64,000 bases of DNA from Strongyloides papillosus (taxonomy: Eukaryota; Nematoda; Chromadorea; Rhabditida; Strongyloididae), in the NCBI GenBank assembly GCA_005656395.1, contig SRSI01000078.1:930001-994000 (forward strand), written 5' to 3'. Within the stretch, counting starts at the first letter, position 1. Every line of letters starts with the position of its first letter. Positions 23,720 to 37,700 of this stretch are shown piece by piece. Made by a program: the position numbers and the translations under genes. The notes below the pieces were generated by a model. It saw nothing but the letters and a program-made list of their open reading frames with translations. It ran no database searches and was not told the DNA's origin.

Positions 23720-26700
23720 ATATTAAGCTAATATGTCGAATTGTTACAAATCATTATTTTATAAAAGAAAATGTAAACTTTTAATGCTATATAAGTTTGG
23801 TTAAAGTTTATTTTTAATAATGATTTTAGAATATGCTATAAAAAAGAAGTTTAGCTAACAAATATACAGTATCAAAGGACCATAAAAATTAAAAAAAAAT
23901 TTAAGGAGCTCACAAAACGAAACGTATTTCAAGCAAATCCATATGTCTTTTAATTTTATTTGCTTAACTCACGAATCCTTCTATTATCTCTTAAAAAATC
24001 GTCAGATTCGATGTATAAATCAAAGAATTTTATGGATGAAAATAATTTTTTGAATTTTTATGCATAAGTTTAAGAGATTCATAAGATTAAAAAAACGGAT
24101 AAAATAAACTACTAAGATAATTAGAATATTAATACATTAAACTGTTCCTATAATATTCTGGACAACGGCATTTTAAATTGATCTCAGATTCTGATACAAA
24201 ATATTATAACTTTAGTAGTTGAGATAATTTTTAGAATAAGAGTAACTTTTTATAAGTAAAATTAGTTTTCATCGCTATACTTATAAAATATATAAAATTG
24301 TTTTTTGTAAAATATTCAAGATCAATTTAAAAAAGTAAGTATTAATTAGACATTATATTGTACTCTAAAAAAATCTGATTTTTGTAAATAAAATAAATTG
24401 TTCTTTTTTCATTTCTTATTTATTTTAGCATACTTCTTTTATAAATAAATCACTTCACTTACAATAATAACATCAAAATTTCTACTAATACAGAAGTGGT
24501 TGTTATAAAAATATTTATGTCAATAAAAAAATAGTAATAAATGCAAACTTTTTTTTATTCTATTTTCAACATAATCAAGTTATTTTTTTATGAATCTCAT
24601 TGACATATAAATATACACTTTTTTCATTGTTGCAACAATAACTCTTCAGTGTAGATAGATTTTATTGATATAAAAATCGTATTTAACTAAATATTAACTT
24701 ATTTTCCAATATAAAGACCCAATTTTTAATTTAGAAAAAATATGAATTATTGAATTTAACCGATTACATTACTCATTTTAATTTAAACAAAATAATAGAC
24801 TTTCTAATAAAAAAGATTATTTACTTGGATTAATAAGCCGAATGGTATTTTGATATTAAATAATCTTTTGCTCAAATATTTTTTGTGTTTGAAGAATAAT
24901 AACAACATTCTAAGCAAATGAAATTTTGTTTTGATATAACTTTTCATCTTTATTAAATATTATTCTAATTCTTTATTTACCCAAGAAAAAACTTACTATC
25001 AAAAAAATATTTTCTACCATAAAACATGGTAGTTCTTGAAGTTTAATCACAAAAATAGCTTAAATATATTAATCTTGGATTATTCTTATAATTTTTTGTA
25101 GTTAAATTAATACTTTTTAGAGCTTACATAACAGATTAAAATGACGTTAATTATTAAACAGGAATGAAGATTAATAGCAACTCTATTTCTCTTTACTTAA
25201 AATGATTAATCAAATCTAGTTTTGTACTATAAGAGTTTAAATAGAAAGTATTATAAAAAATATCTTTTTATCTACCGTTTTACTTTTTTAATGAGTAAAA
25301 TGACAACTTAGATAGTAAAAATAAGTGCAAAATCAAAACAACTTTTTTTATAATAAAAACAAAATTAAAAATATTTAATTTTTAGAAATTTCATTACTTT
25401 TAATTAAACAAAATATTCTATAAATGTTTTTAAAAAAGGAGAGTTATGTAAATGTTATTTGTACAATTGTTTATAATTGTTTCACAAATTTACCATTTAA
25501 ATTATATATACCTTTATTTCACCTTATTTTAAAATTTTCTTCCATATATAACTAATTATTACCAATGTTAAAAATATTTTAAAAGAGTTCTTGTGACAAT
25601 AAAAATATACACTTTTTATTGTTTATATTTTACTCTATTGTTGTTGTAAATATATGACAAAATATAATAGAATGTCACAATCTATATAAAATTCTGTAAT
25701 TTCGTGTCTATGCCATCAAACTAATTAAAACCTCAATTAAACAATAGTTATTATTAATTTGTCATTCACAAAACTTTTTATTTTTACTTACCTTCTACAT
25801 CATTTTTCTTTTTATACTTTTAAAGAGTTTTACTTTAAATAATATCATTGATTTTTAATCACCTTATACTATACATTTTATAAACTATTTTATAAAAGCT
25901 ATAAATTTAGTATTTTTATATTTAGAATTGTTATCAAATACGATAAATTAAATTAAGAAAGGTTTAAAAACGACTTTATATATAATATTAAAGAAAAGAA
26001 TATTTAATCAGTGACATTCCTTGTAAGCTATTTTATATTTGAGTTAATTAAATCTTTTGTACATTTTAATATAAAATGATTATTAATTTTATATTTTAAA
26101 TGTTGTAAAAATTCTTATACACTCCCGAAACAGATGTAGATATAGTTTCTTATATAATAAAACTTTTAAAAGTATTTATTTAATTTCAAATGCATCAATA
26201 CTCCCCTCACCTATGATTATAGTAAATTTTTTTCTATTTTTTCTACAACTACATGTTTTATTGTATCTTTTTCCAAAATAGTAGTTATTTTTACAGCTCT
26301 TTTACCAACTCTTACATATGATTTTAATTGGCGCCATGACATAATTAGGAAATCAGAGTTATAATGTGTGCTGCTTCAATATCAAGCTGGTAGAGAATTA
26401 TATCTACCTATTCATTCAACTGAAATAGTTTATAAAACTTTTACTATGCTCATAATTCAAAATGTGTTAAAAATTTCAGTAAAATTATACGTTGATTATT
26501 GTAAAGATGCTTTTGTTAGTACTTAACAATTTTTAACATTTTAAGTATTATACTTAATAAATTATATATTTACCTTATTTTTCTATACAGTAATCTTTTT
26601 TGTCTATAGATGATAATTACTAAAGTTTAAAAAAAACATATGGTTATGATATAAAAATCTATTTAATATTTAAATTTTATTACCCACTAAAATAATCTAT

Positions 26701-28748
26701 TTCCGTTTTGTATTGTATAGTAAAATTTAAGATTTTTCACATTCCAATCATTGTTATTAAAACAACTTGAATATGAATTCTTTTGAATAAATTTCTTATC
26801 TAAATTTATAAAATAATAACTTTTAAAACGTTTAAGATTTTACAAGAGATATCCTTTTATGATAAGTTTCACATTAAGATTTTAAAGGGATAAGGTTAGA
26901 AGTAATAGTATATTATTTATTTATGCCATATATAACATTCAATTGATGAAAGCTAATCATATAATCATATAAATTTTATATATTCATTTATTACTGTTTC
27001 CTTTATTTACATTATCCAATAAAAATTGTACTGTAATTATTATTAAAAGCACCAAATTATACAAACACAAATACAATATTTCTCTAAAAGAAACTTCCAT
27101 ATGTTAGATAATACCAGGTTATAAATTCATATCTTGTTTCGACGTTTTAAAAATTTATTTTACCTTTATTATTATTTTCTATATTTAGCGTGTTACAATA
27201 TCTATTCATCTATCTATTTTTAACATTAATATCATCATACAAAAATTATAATTTAAATATATATTTAGTTTTTCCTATTTTTATATATACTATAGTAATT
27301 ATCTTTTACCTTTTGTAAATCTAATGACATCCTCTTTTTAGTTGAATTATGACAAATTTCAGAAAATATTTTTATTAAATCTTTATTCTCATCAATCAAC
27401 AAATAGATTTACAATAACATTTGATTTTTTTATATTAAAATTATTACATTTAAATAATGTCATTTTATTTGTATTTTTTTATTTACATATCAAATATCCT
27501 TTGGTCTTTCTAAGGAATGATTATTATTTAATAACATTTTCTCATAAACATTAAAAAACTTGAAAATATAGGATTTTACTACTTTTTATATTTTTGACAT
27601 TATTATTTATAAACAAATTTGTTTCAAATTTCTGTATATATTAAATATTTAAATTAAATAGATTGAAAATATGACATTTAAAAATTGAGAGGTTGATGGA
27701 TACATAAATATATATATATATAAACTCAACCAGGTGGTTGGATGATTATTCATGATTGTTAATATGTATTCATTATACTATTATTCGATATTTATACGAA
27801 TAGTAAGGACAATGCTTGACCCATTCATATAATACCTATTTTAGATGGTCATGAGTTCAAAACAGAAGTCATCCTTAACCTGAGATAAATTTAGATATTT
27901 TTAGCATTTCAAACATAATTTTTAATACTTTTTACAAATTAACAATCATATTATTTGGCTTTATATAATTAAATTTAATAAAAATATAAATGATTCTAAA
28001 AAAATAGAAACTTGTTCTTGCCATGCAACACTGTCATATTTTATTTTAAAATACATATTATTAATCTTTATTCAATATTATTTTTAAGCAATAAAAAAAT
28101 TTGTATCTAGTTGAATAAACTATTCTACATTTATACTTTTCAATATATAATTGTTCATTTAAAACATGTTTAAGGTGTATATGAAATGGCTTTATATAAG
28201 TATTATTTTGACAATTTATTATTATCTATCAATATAAATATATATATCTATACAACACATCATTAATATCAAATATATATATATATAATATTAATCAACA
28301 AGCATTACAATTTTCTTTTATCCTTCTCATATATAGAACTATTAAATTGAGTAATATTTATTTGTGACTCACAGCAAATATGATAAATTAACCACATTCA
28401 ATAAGGTACGATTAAAATCTTTAAATTATCACTTTTTTTTAAATTTTATTTCTTTCTACATAAACAACTCAACTATATATATAAATATTCATTACAAATA
28501 CCAAAAAATTTTTATACTATTTACGATCACTTTATGACAATTCTTTAACCTTTCTTTTTATTCAATTATAATAATAATATTAATATATAAAAAATTTTTT
28601 ATAATGTTATAGATATGTATAATTTTGACAATTTAAAATGTTTATAAACATTGTAATATATTAAAAAATTTTTATACGTGATACATTTTAACCTTTACCT
28701 CTTAATTATAATGCAAAATTCTTTTTTATAAAAACTATTTTTTAGAAT
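23720..28748. other. Long AT-rich intergenic region upstream of ltd-1
   Basis: No convincing exon was found in 5 kb. Short TA-rich microsatellites occur near 27705-27722 and 28279-28288. The last few hundred bases before 28749 presumably hold the ltd-1 promoter; the TTTTTTAG ending at 28745 just before the ATG could be a spliced-leader acceptor. Confidence 0.45.
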
Positions 28749-31074
28749 ATGGTAAAGGAAAATTGTCATCGTTGCACAAAACCTGTATATCCAACTGATA
28801 AAGTTGGTCCTCTAAAGGATTCAACATTTTTTCATCACGGTTGTTTTAAATGTTATATATGTGGTACACGTTTGGCATTGAAAACTTATTTTAATAATCG
28901 AAATAATATTGAAGATAAGGTTAGTAATTATTATATTTTTTAATTAAATTATATCTATTTTATAGGAAATTTATTGTTCAAATCATGTACCAAATGCAAA
29001 TCCACATGATTTACCTGTTTTAACAAATAGAAATAAAAGTTCAACTGATATTGTTAAATCAAATGTTAGGGGATACAAAAATCAACCAACAGATGCCGGT
29101 ATAGCCGATTTAAAAATTGCTCATGCTATTAAGGCAACACAAGTTGCAAAACCTTACCCAAAAATTATACATGGTGGAGCTAATTATGTTGTAGATTACG
29201 ATGCTCAGACAAGATTAGAATTAATGCATCGCGAGATGGAAGATAAATTGTATATGGAATTTAATAATGAACGTCAAAGAGAGATGAGAGAATTTGAGAA
29301 GGAAACTAAAGAGGAATGGGAACAAGCATTAGATGAATTTGCCAGAAAATACAATAAAGGACAAGTTAAAGAAAATAAAAGTAAAGAAGAATTAATTAGA
29401 TGTTTGACGCTGAAACGTGAAAAAAAATTAGAAACATTAAATATGAAAAGAAGGGAGAGAGAAAGGATGAAGACTGCTGAATTGGTTGACAAACAAGCTA
29501 GTGAAATGCTTGAATTATTTAGGCAAGCCAGAAATGATAATAATTACGAGCAAAATACTGAAACGTATCATACTTATCAATATCCTCCTACACCACCCCC
29601 ACCGGGACCACCATTATGTAGCAAAAGGCAAATTTATACAGAAACAACAATATTTGAACAAATTGATAAGATTGCCATAACAGTAGCACAATCAAATGTT
29701 TGTACATTTACAGATCTCATAAGATGTTTAACAGTTAATGCTACAAGTGATATGGACAAAGCAAGAGCTATTTATAGATGGATTACTGTAAAAAATTTAA
29801 ATGTAATGATATTTGATAAAAATATTGAAACAGATACACCAATGGGTCTTTTAAGAGGAATTAAATATGGTACAGAGAGCTATCATGTATTATTTAAAAG
29901 ACTTTGTGCTTATGCTGGTCTTCATTGTGTTGTTATAAGGGGATACAGTAAATCAGCGGGCTATCAACCTGGTTACAAATTTGACGACTCACGTTTTAGA
30001 AATACATGGAATGCTGTCTATTTAGATGGATCATGGAGATTTGTACAATGTAATTGGGGTGCCAGACATCTTGTTAATGCAAAAGATTCCTCAAATAACA
30101 ATAATCCACCATCACCAAAAGATTCCAATTTAAGATATGAGTATGATGATCATTATTTTATGACGGATCCCGAAGAATTTATTTATGAATTTTTTCCACT
30201 AGATATGGAATGGCAATTGCTATCTAAACCAATAACATTGCAACAATTTGAAAATTTACCTTTTGTTAGATCTCTATTTTTTAAGTATGGACTTAAATTT
30301 GTAGATGCAAACATTCCAGCTGTCATTAATTCAGATGAGAGTGGTGCAGCAACAATATCATTAAATATACATAATTCTAATTCAAAATTTCTTATCTTCC
30401 ATTATAATCTACGCTTTTTTGATACAGAATTAAGTGAAATTAATGGATATAATATGAAGCGTTTTGTTATGCAATCAAGTTTAGGTGATACGATAATATT
30501 TAGAGTTCATTGCCCATCAACCAGACCAATGTTATTAGATGTGTTCGCAAATCAAGTCTTACCTGAACATTACCTAACAGGTCAACCTATAAAATTTAAA
30601 AGTGTTTGTAAATTCAAGGTAAATTGCCTCATAATATCATGTAAAAACAAATTTTAATCTCTTTATTATTTCTAGATACAATGTAGAAACCTGAATGTCA
30701 TCATGGTACCATTACCAGAATGTGCTTCTGGTGAGTGGGGACCGCCAAAAGCGTATAGATTATTTGAGTTGATACCTTTAACACATGAAGATCCAATTAT
30801 AACATGTGGACAACATTTAGAGATTAAATTTAAAATGTTACAACCGTTAGCGGAGTTTGTTTGTTCACTACATAAAAATAATATCGAAGATAGAAGATTA
30901 CAACGATGTTGTAGGGCAAATATTTATGGTGATGAGGTATGCATTAGAATAGAATTTCCTGATGAAGGCCAATATGGTCTAGATATCTACACAAGAGATT
31001 CAAAAAGACCTAACATTAATGGAAAACAACTCCTTACTCATTGTTGCAAATATTTAATTAATGCACGTGTTTAA
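28749..31074 (+). CDS. ltd-1: LIM and transglutaminase-like domain protein (LTD-1 / kyphoscoliosis-peptidase family)
   Basis: Three exons in frame (28749-28919, 28966-30618, 30676-31074) give 740 residues. Residues 1 to about 65 form one LIM zinc-binding domain (CHRCTKPVYPTD, HHGCFKCYICGTRL, EIYCSNH), split by the first intron. A charged coiled-coil region follows at about 155-260 and a short proline run PPTPPPPGPP. The transglutaminase-like core lies around residues 305-420 (DKARAIYRWIT, HVLFKRLCAYAGLHCVVIRG, RNTWNAVYLDGSWRFVQCNWG). The rest resembles the C-terminal region of LTD-1 and Ky proteins. The order LIM, coil, core is diagnostic of nematode LTD-1. The usual core triad is not intact: the nucleophile site reads GTESYH, the His-Trp-Asn site reads NTWN, and the Asp site reads VQCNW, so it is probably a scaffold and not an active enzyme. 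An epidermal/cytoskeletal role is known for the family; here it is inferred. Confidence 0.93.
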
Positions 31075-31506
31075 TTATAACACCAACGATAAAAATATAA
31101 TATAGAAAATGAAAAAAAAGATAAATTACATTACATTTTATTTAAAATTTTTAATTTTTTGTATTTATATTGAATACTTCTCAATAATAAAAAAATAAGT
31201 AAAACAAATGACTATAAGATAAAAAAATGTTATTAAATGGATAACCTAATAAATAACCAGAACATGAGTAAATGTGCATATGAATGAAGAATGTATATAG
31301 TCGTTGTACACTGTATTAACCTCACTTGTATAAATAAGTTCACTTGCGATAAGAGATTTACAATAATTTACATAACAATTAAGATGACTCAATGTTACAT
31401 GAGATCAACTTTGCGGTTCACCGTTATTTTGAATACCTACGTTGTTAGTAAAATCAAAGTACATATATAATAAAAGAACATCATCTATAGGTAGTTAGTT
31501 AGTTAG
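31075..31506. other. Convergent 3' UTR interval between ltd-1 and the BCL9-like gene
   Basis: These 432 bases hold the 3' ends of two convergent genes. AATAAA-type signals are present just after the ltd-1 stop. A short (TTAG)n run (31495-31507) abuts the BCL9-like stop codon. Confidence 0.5.
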
Positions 31507-33757
31507 TTAATTGATGGAAGCCATTGATTCTTGCATTAGAACAGGAGAATATTGTACTTTTTGTACAGGCACTCGAGAATCCATATTTGTTAATGGTCTA
31601 GGTAAATTATGTTGTTGAGGCCAAGGATTATGTTGACTAACATTTATATATCCTTCATGAGGAGAATTCATCTGTTGTTGATGCTGCATGACATCTAAAG
31701 TAAAAAAAAAGAAATATAATTTTTATTTAAAATGAAGGAATCATACTCATATCATAATTAGGCCTCATCATATTAGATTGTTCATTGCCTTGGGGAACCA
31801 TTCCGTTTTGTCCATTAATCATTTGATTAGGAATTTGTTGATTAGGAAGGAATCTTTGATTATTTTGATTTTGTTGAATCATCATTTGATCCATATTTTG
31901 CTGTTGTTGTGATTTTTGCATAGAACCCATAGAATTTGGTAACTGCATATTTGGAGGTGGCATATTTTGTTGTGGCCTATTCTGTTGTGGTATTCCAGGT
32001 CCTTGAATACCAGAATTTTGGAGATTATTATTTTGGATATTAGGACTCTGGAGACCAGGGCCTTGTAAACCGGGAATCTGCATACCACTTCCAGTCATAC
32101 CTGGATTTTGAAGATTCTGCGGTCTATTATTTTGTCCATTTATTACATTCATGTTATTTGGGACAGGCATTTTTTGTTGAAGAGAATGATTTGGTATTCC
32201 ATTTGGCATAGAAACTTGATTAACATTAGGATTTATATTAGTGGACATATTCTGTTGTCTCATTTGTGTCATGTTCGGATTTATTGATTGATTAATATTA
32301 GGAGGCATATTAGGTTGTTGCATTCCATTCATTGGCATTTGTCTCATGTTATTTTGTTGGGGTAATGATGATGGGGGGATAAATTGTTTAGGTTGTTGTC
32401 CACCCGATCCCATTGGATACATCTGTGGTGATGGCATCATAGGATTAGATTGTGATGGATTTTGAAGTTGTTGTTGATTGGGAAATTGATTCATCCTATT
32501 TTGAAGATTTTGTCCTGGTGGAAAAAAAGGTACTGATGGTGACTGTTGTTGTGGGTGTGACCTTTGATTTCCAGGCATTGGTTGAGATCCTGGTCGATTT
32601 TGTGGTGGCATATTAGTGTTTGGTAAAAATGGTGGTCCCAAATTTGGTGGACCATTTTGCCTCATATTTTGAGGTATATTTTGATGCATACCCTGTTGAA
32701 TGTTCATTGGCACACCTTGCATAAAACCATTAGGATTTTTCATAGGACCCTGAGGAAATTTATTCATGTCTTGTTCATGTAACATATGATTCATATGATA
32801 AGATTCCTCTTTTTGCCTTGTTTTATCAATACCAAACACCTTTTCAATTTGATTTAACTTCTCTAATTTCAAATGCTTTTCTTGACTTTTTTTCTGATCG
32901 TATGATAAAGAATTATCTCCATTTAATGGAGGATTGTTTCCTCTAATTGGAATTTTATTGGGAGGTTCATTTAAAGTTTCTTGAGTCATTCTTTCCATTC
33001 TACGTAAGGGATTGTCATCATCTTTATTATATGTTCTTGAAGATGTTGATAAATTACCATAAGTATTATTCTGTAGTATATTTCCACTACCATCCTGTCC
33101 ATGAATTCCATTAGTCGAAGGTATTGATAAAGGTTTTGTAAACGTACTATTTGGTTGTTCTTTGATTGGCGACATCTTTCTTTTCACTCCCCTACTACAA
33201 TTTTGTTCTAATTTCTTATCATTACTGAATTGGTTAGGATGTCCATAATTACTAATATGCCATGATTTAAAATTATCATATTTCTTTTCATTGATCTCAC
33301 ATATAGCTTTATTTGCCATATCTGATGAAAAAACAAAACTCATATTTGAATAAATTTGGGAGTGCTGGTGCATTGTATTATTGTTATTAATAGGAAGGTT
33401 CATATTTGATGAATAATTATTCATGTTATTTGCAGAGTTTGGTGTTGGAGATTGTTGAGGATATGACGATTGTTTGTTAATGCTCATGTCGTAGACTGAT
33501 CTACTTTGATTAATTAGTTGTGTATTACTCATATTATCATTCTGATTTGAATTATTTTGATTTGAGAACATTTGAGAATTTATATAATTGTTTTGTCCAT
33601 TAGGTACAGAAAATTGATTATTCGGTTGACTGTTAAATTGATTATACTGTTGATTCGGATAAAATGATCCCATTGAATTGTCCATATTATATTTGGATGA
33701 ATCAGAATTCATATTATTAAAGTTATTGTTAGTAGTTAGCCCATTATTGTCAGTCAT
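31507..33757 (-). CDS. BCL9/Legless-like Q/N-rich Wnt co-activator (HD1 and HD2 present)
   Basis: In flies and vertebrates BCL9/Legless bridges beta-catenin to the PHD finger of Pygopus in the nucleus. Two minus-strand exons (33757-31747 and 31694-31507, 52-bp intron) encode 732 residues. Most of the protein is low-complexity Asn, Gln, Met and Pro. Two ordered islands stand out. Around residue 140 it reads SFVFSSDMANKAICEI, close to the HD1 Pygopus-binding motif YVFSTEMANKAAEAVL of human BCL9, and continues to KSWHISN (SFHIQN in BCL9). Around residue 282 it reads LSYDQKKSQEKHLKLEKL followed by NQIEKVF, which lines up with the beta-catenin-binding helix HD2 (LSQEQLEHRERSL..IQRMLF). A KRK basic patch lies between them. 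The order HD1 then HD2 is correct. The ATG at 33757 lies 16 bases after a TTTTTAG acceptor (33774-33775), suiting a trans-spliced start. Generic Q/N-rich Mediator-type proteins are the alternative, but would not have these two motifs. Confidence 0.78.
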
Positions 33758-34014
33758 TGTTTTAATCAATGCTCTAAAAATATAAAATAAATTTAAGTAA
33801 TTTTTAAAATTTTATATCATATAAGGAAATAAACGTATAATAATTAAAAATATTAATAATTTAATGAATTTTAATAAAATGAATAAGTTTTATGAAAAAT
33901 AAATAAAATAAAAATTTATTTAGTAAGAATGTATATGAGGAAGCTGTTACTTAAGAGAGTCAATACAATGAATATAGTGTATAAAGGGAAGTTTCTTTGG
34001 CATATATTGTGCTC

Positions 34015-34215
34015 AAATTATATTGGCTGTTGTCTTACATTCGGTTTAAACAAAACCAAAATTATGGCAGAGAGTTAGTGTAGTAGGGAATGATGGCCGC
34101 CAAAGTCTTCTATATTAAAGAAAGGCCAATTGACATGACCATATGAGCAAAGTGGCTGTTGATGATTTAAAGATTGGAAATCCTTCTTATTTTTACTATC
34201 ATGCCACTAAGGATA
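34015..34215. promoter_or_regulatory. Compositionally distinct patch upstream of the BCL9-like gene
   Basis: This 200-base patch, including ATGATGGCCGCCAAAG, has ordinary base complexity inside very A/T-rich flanks and stop codons in all frames. It lies 250-450 bases upstream of the BCL9-like transcript start, so a promoter or untranslated leader is the simplest reading. No known motif was identified. Confidence 0.3.
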
Positions 34216-35679
34216 CCGTTAAATAAAAATAATAGATAATTTCTGATAAAAATAAAATTTTTTAAAAGGAAAAAGTCGTATATACATAATATATTTATAT
34301 ACATTTTAAGAATATAATTAAAATTTTAATAAAAAAGTGTACTTTTTTTGTTATAGTATTAATATATATAGAATACACATAAGATATAAGTACATTATGT
34401 ATAGAAAGTGAATAGCAAGCTTTGACATAAACAGTTTGCTTTTAATAAGCTGTTTTAAAAAAAATGTTGTACATGTATTATATATAGGTCGTATACATCC
34501 AATAATATTATATAAATAAATAAAAGTAAATTTAATGTTTTGCGTGAAAATAAATTATGACATCAAATTTTTATATATTGGTATTGAAATAAACTAGCAA
34601 TATAACAAAATGTAAAAAACAAGTAATACTAGCATTTCAAAAGTAAGACCCAATATACTTACACCAGAAATGTATTTAATAATGATAGAATAAGAAATCA
34701 TATGTTCTTAAAACTTCAGCTCTACTACACGAAAAAATAAAATAAAAATGAGACAAATAAATAATGTACATACAAATAATAAACTAAGATATTTTTAACG
34801 TCTTCTTTACAGTAAATATGAATAAAACCATTTTATATTCTAACTTTTCCTTTTTATTTCTCATAATTATTATATTTATCTAATCAAAAATTGCATATAC
34901 CTTATGTAATATTTTAAAAAGGAGAATGACAATAATTAGTTAGATTAAATTGAAAGAAATTATATATATGTAACATAATTTTACTCTTTTTGTGAAATAT
35001 TCAAGTAGTATACATTCGAATAAAGTTAATGAACCAATATAAAATATATATATGTAAAAATTCATTTATTAATAAGGGAACTTTTTTAACATATTGGTTA
35101 GATAATATATTTATATGTATATATGAAAATGGTATAAATTCAAAGTAATATTAAATAAATTTAAATTGTACGTATATATATAAAATACATTTGTAATAGT
35201 CTCTCTTCCTATGTCATTTAAATCGACAGAATCCTTTAAGACTACTCAATTTGGATAGTAAAATAAAAACGAGAAAACCACTTTTGGTGAGGATAAACTA
35301 ATTTAGAAATTGATAATTGTCAAATCGATAAATCTTAATTTAACAACAAAATGATAGAAAAGTTTTAATTAAAAATTGTTTACTTAGTTATTGTAGAGTT
35401 AAATATAAGTAAAAAGAGGGCTACTACTATTATATTTATATATAATATATATTATCAGATTAGATGTTCCATTGATAAGAATATATTACAAGTGAAACGA
35501 TGACACTTAAAATTAAAACATTTAGTCAAAATTTTTCTACAACAAAAATGGTTATAATATTAGAGCAAAAAAATATTTACACTTAATGTATTTTATAATA
35601 GCATTTTTGTCATCATTATTGTATAAAATATCGTATAACTTTAGTAATAAATTTTTTCCCTTAGAAATACAAAAATTGT

Positions 35680-35880
35680 GGTAATATGGATGGAGAAGCG
35701 CAGGACATATCGTTACAAACATATATATTCACTAAAACTACATTTTATTATAATGTGCCTGTAGTATCGGCTGGCAGCTCCTCTAATGTTTTGCCTCGCC
35801 CTTACTGATTTTTACAAGACAACCTAAAAAAAAATTTGATTTTCAGAGGTTTTCGCGCTTATTAACTGTCGTCAGTAATT
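35680..35880. other. GC-richer non-coding patch, possible untranslated exon, enhancer or ncRNA
   Basis: It contains GGCTGGCAGCTCCTC, TTGCCTCGCCC and TTTTCGCGC within about 120 bases, in a region otherwise nearly free of G/C runs. No open frame runs through it. It could be an untranslated first exon of the BCL9-like gene, an enhancer or a small RNA gene; the sequence alone does not decide. Confidence 0.3.
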
Positions 35881-37700
35881 ATATATATGTATAATTTTAC
35901 AAAAGTTTTAAATGTTTTAATGGAATTAATTTTATTTGTATAAAATAGCCTCACATCTATACAAGTAAATATTTATATCAAAAATTTATAAATAATTAAA
36001 TAAAAAACAATATAATCTAATCAAGTGTTTATGACTATCTTAAATAAGTTTATTATATAGTTTAAAGAATAAAAAATTTGTAAAACATTCTTACTATAAC
36101 ATTAATGTGTTAAAATATAACATCTTATCAAAAAGAAATGTTTATTAGTATTATAATATAATGACAAAATTTGATATCAAAAGCCATTGAAATAAAAATT
36201 TCAGAAGCAAATATACGTTTGAATAATTTTTTAGATGTATCTAATACTATCTCTACCAAGAGAAGGCTGTATCTTAAGAATATATAGCATTAACGACAAC
36301 ATTGGATCACAATAATGATAACAGCCATAGGTACATTCTCTGGTCCAATGCAATTGCAAATCACTCATGTGTGTATCAGAGAAAATATTTTAGAGTGGTA
36401 CAATATTAAATTCAATTGAGATAATTAACTTCAACAGTCATAATTTTTATATTTGATCTATTATATATGTATATAAAACCATTGTACCAAGGTTTATGTT
36501 ATGTAAAAATATAATAGTATAAAATCTTTGTTAGTTGATCACACATCAATTAACCAGTAATTATTGTATGTTTCAAGTTTATTATATCTTTATATTTAAA
36601 AAATTATAAGTAAATTTTATATAACATTACTGATAATAATATATACATTAAAATAAATTATATATCGAATATATATCAATGATTACAAAAAAAAAAATGC
36701 AATTAAATAATGTTACATTAGTGATGAAAAGAGGACAATAAATGTCCATTATATCTATCTGTTTTTCCTTAGAAATTTGTACATTTTTATCTAAAAAATG
36801 ATGTATTGATTTAATAAAAAATAGTCCACTGAATCATTTAAATAAGCAGTCATTTATGTTTTTGTTCATATAAATAATCATTCTATTTAAACTTTTTTGT
36901 GAATGTTTTATTGAATCATTTAATACTTTAAAATAATAACTATACTACATATTGATATATTTATGTATAGTAAAATTTTTCAACACATTATTTACCACTT
37001 ATTATCTAAAATTCCTATTATATATGGTAAAAAGATTGTTATAAGTGAATGGAAAATGTTGGTAAACTATTACCTACTTTATAAATCATCAAATTTAGAC
37101 AATTATAAATATACCAATAATCATATCTCTACAACTAGCTGTTTGTTAATGTGTTTTAAAACAACTTATATTAGTTTAATCTTCTTTAACGTTTAATTAT
37201 TTACAATCTTAAAAATGACTTTTGTTGACGTCTATAAAGTTATTACTCACTGTCCAAAAAATAAACTTTTATATCTCGTCACTCATCATGATTATTCACA
37301 TTATCACAAATTAGTTTAAAAATATTTTTCCCATATTTTGTGTTATTTTTTTATCATAATTTTTACGAAGAAAATATAAATTTTTGATGAGATGATAATA
37401 AACAAATATTCATTTCTATTAAATATAATGTTAATTTATTTCTATGAATCATTTATTTATTTATATATTTCATCAATTTTTATTTTTTGATGGTCATCAA
37501 TATTTTAATCTTCAATAGATATACAATAGTAGTTTTAAGTAAGACAGATTTTAAAGTAATCAATTTTTTTTGTAATATTGTAAAATATCCAAATATAAAT
37601 AATTTACATATGATGCATCATGTATTTTATTAATATTTGTTTTTTGTTACTTTATTTTATTTTTCTATTTTAAATAAATTATATTATTATTTAGAGAACG

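Larger units (their letters stand above)
33776..37700. other. Divergent intergenic region between the BCL9-like gene and lst-4
   Basis: These 3.9 kb separate two divergent genes and should contain both promoters. Most is low-complexity A/T sequence. Two patches (34015-34215 and 35680-35880) are richer in G/C and less repetitive, and are listed separately. A TTATTTAG just before the lst-4 ATG (ending at 37694) may be a spliced-leader acceptor. Confidence 0.45.

Noticed and set aside
26217..26342. Minus-strand 41-codon frame starting MSWRQLKSYVRVGKRAVKI, vaguely like an ArdC N-terminal segment
   Set aside because: Too short, with no joinable upstream or downstream exons. The plus strand of the same stretch also has long open pieces, and the resemblance rests on a handful of residues.
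27342..27554. 70-codon hydrophobic plus-strand open frame
   Set aside because: Phe/Leu/Tyr-dominated translation of T-rich sequence, with no signal of selection, splice context or family motif.
27680..27900. tRNA-like or SINE-like segment with GGTCATGAGTTC
   Set aside because: No cloverleaf could be folded by eye; only a T-arm-like word and a short palindrome (TATTCG..CGAATA) are present.
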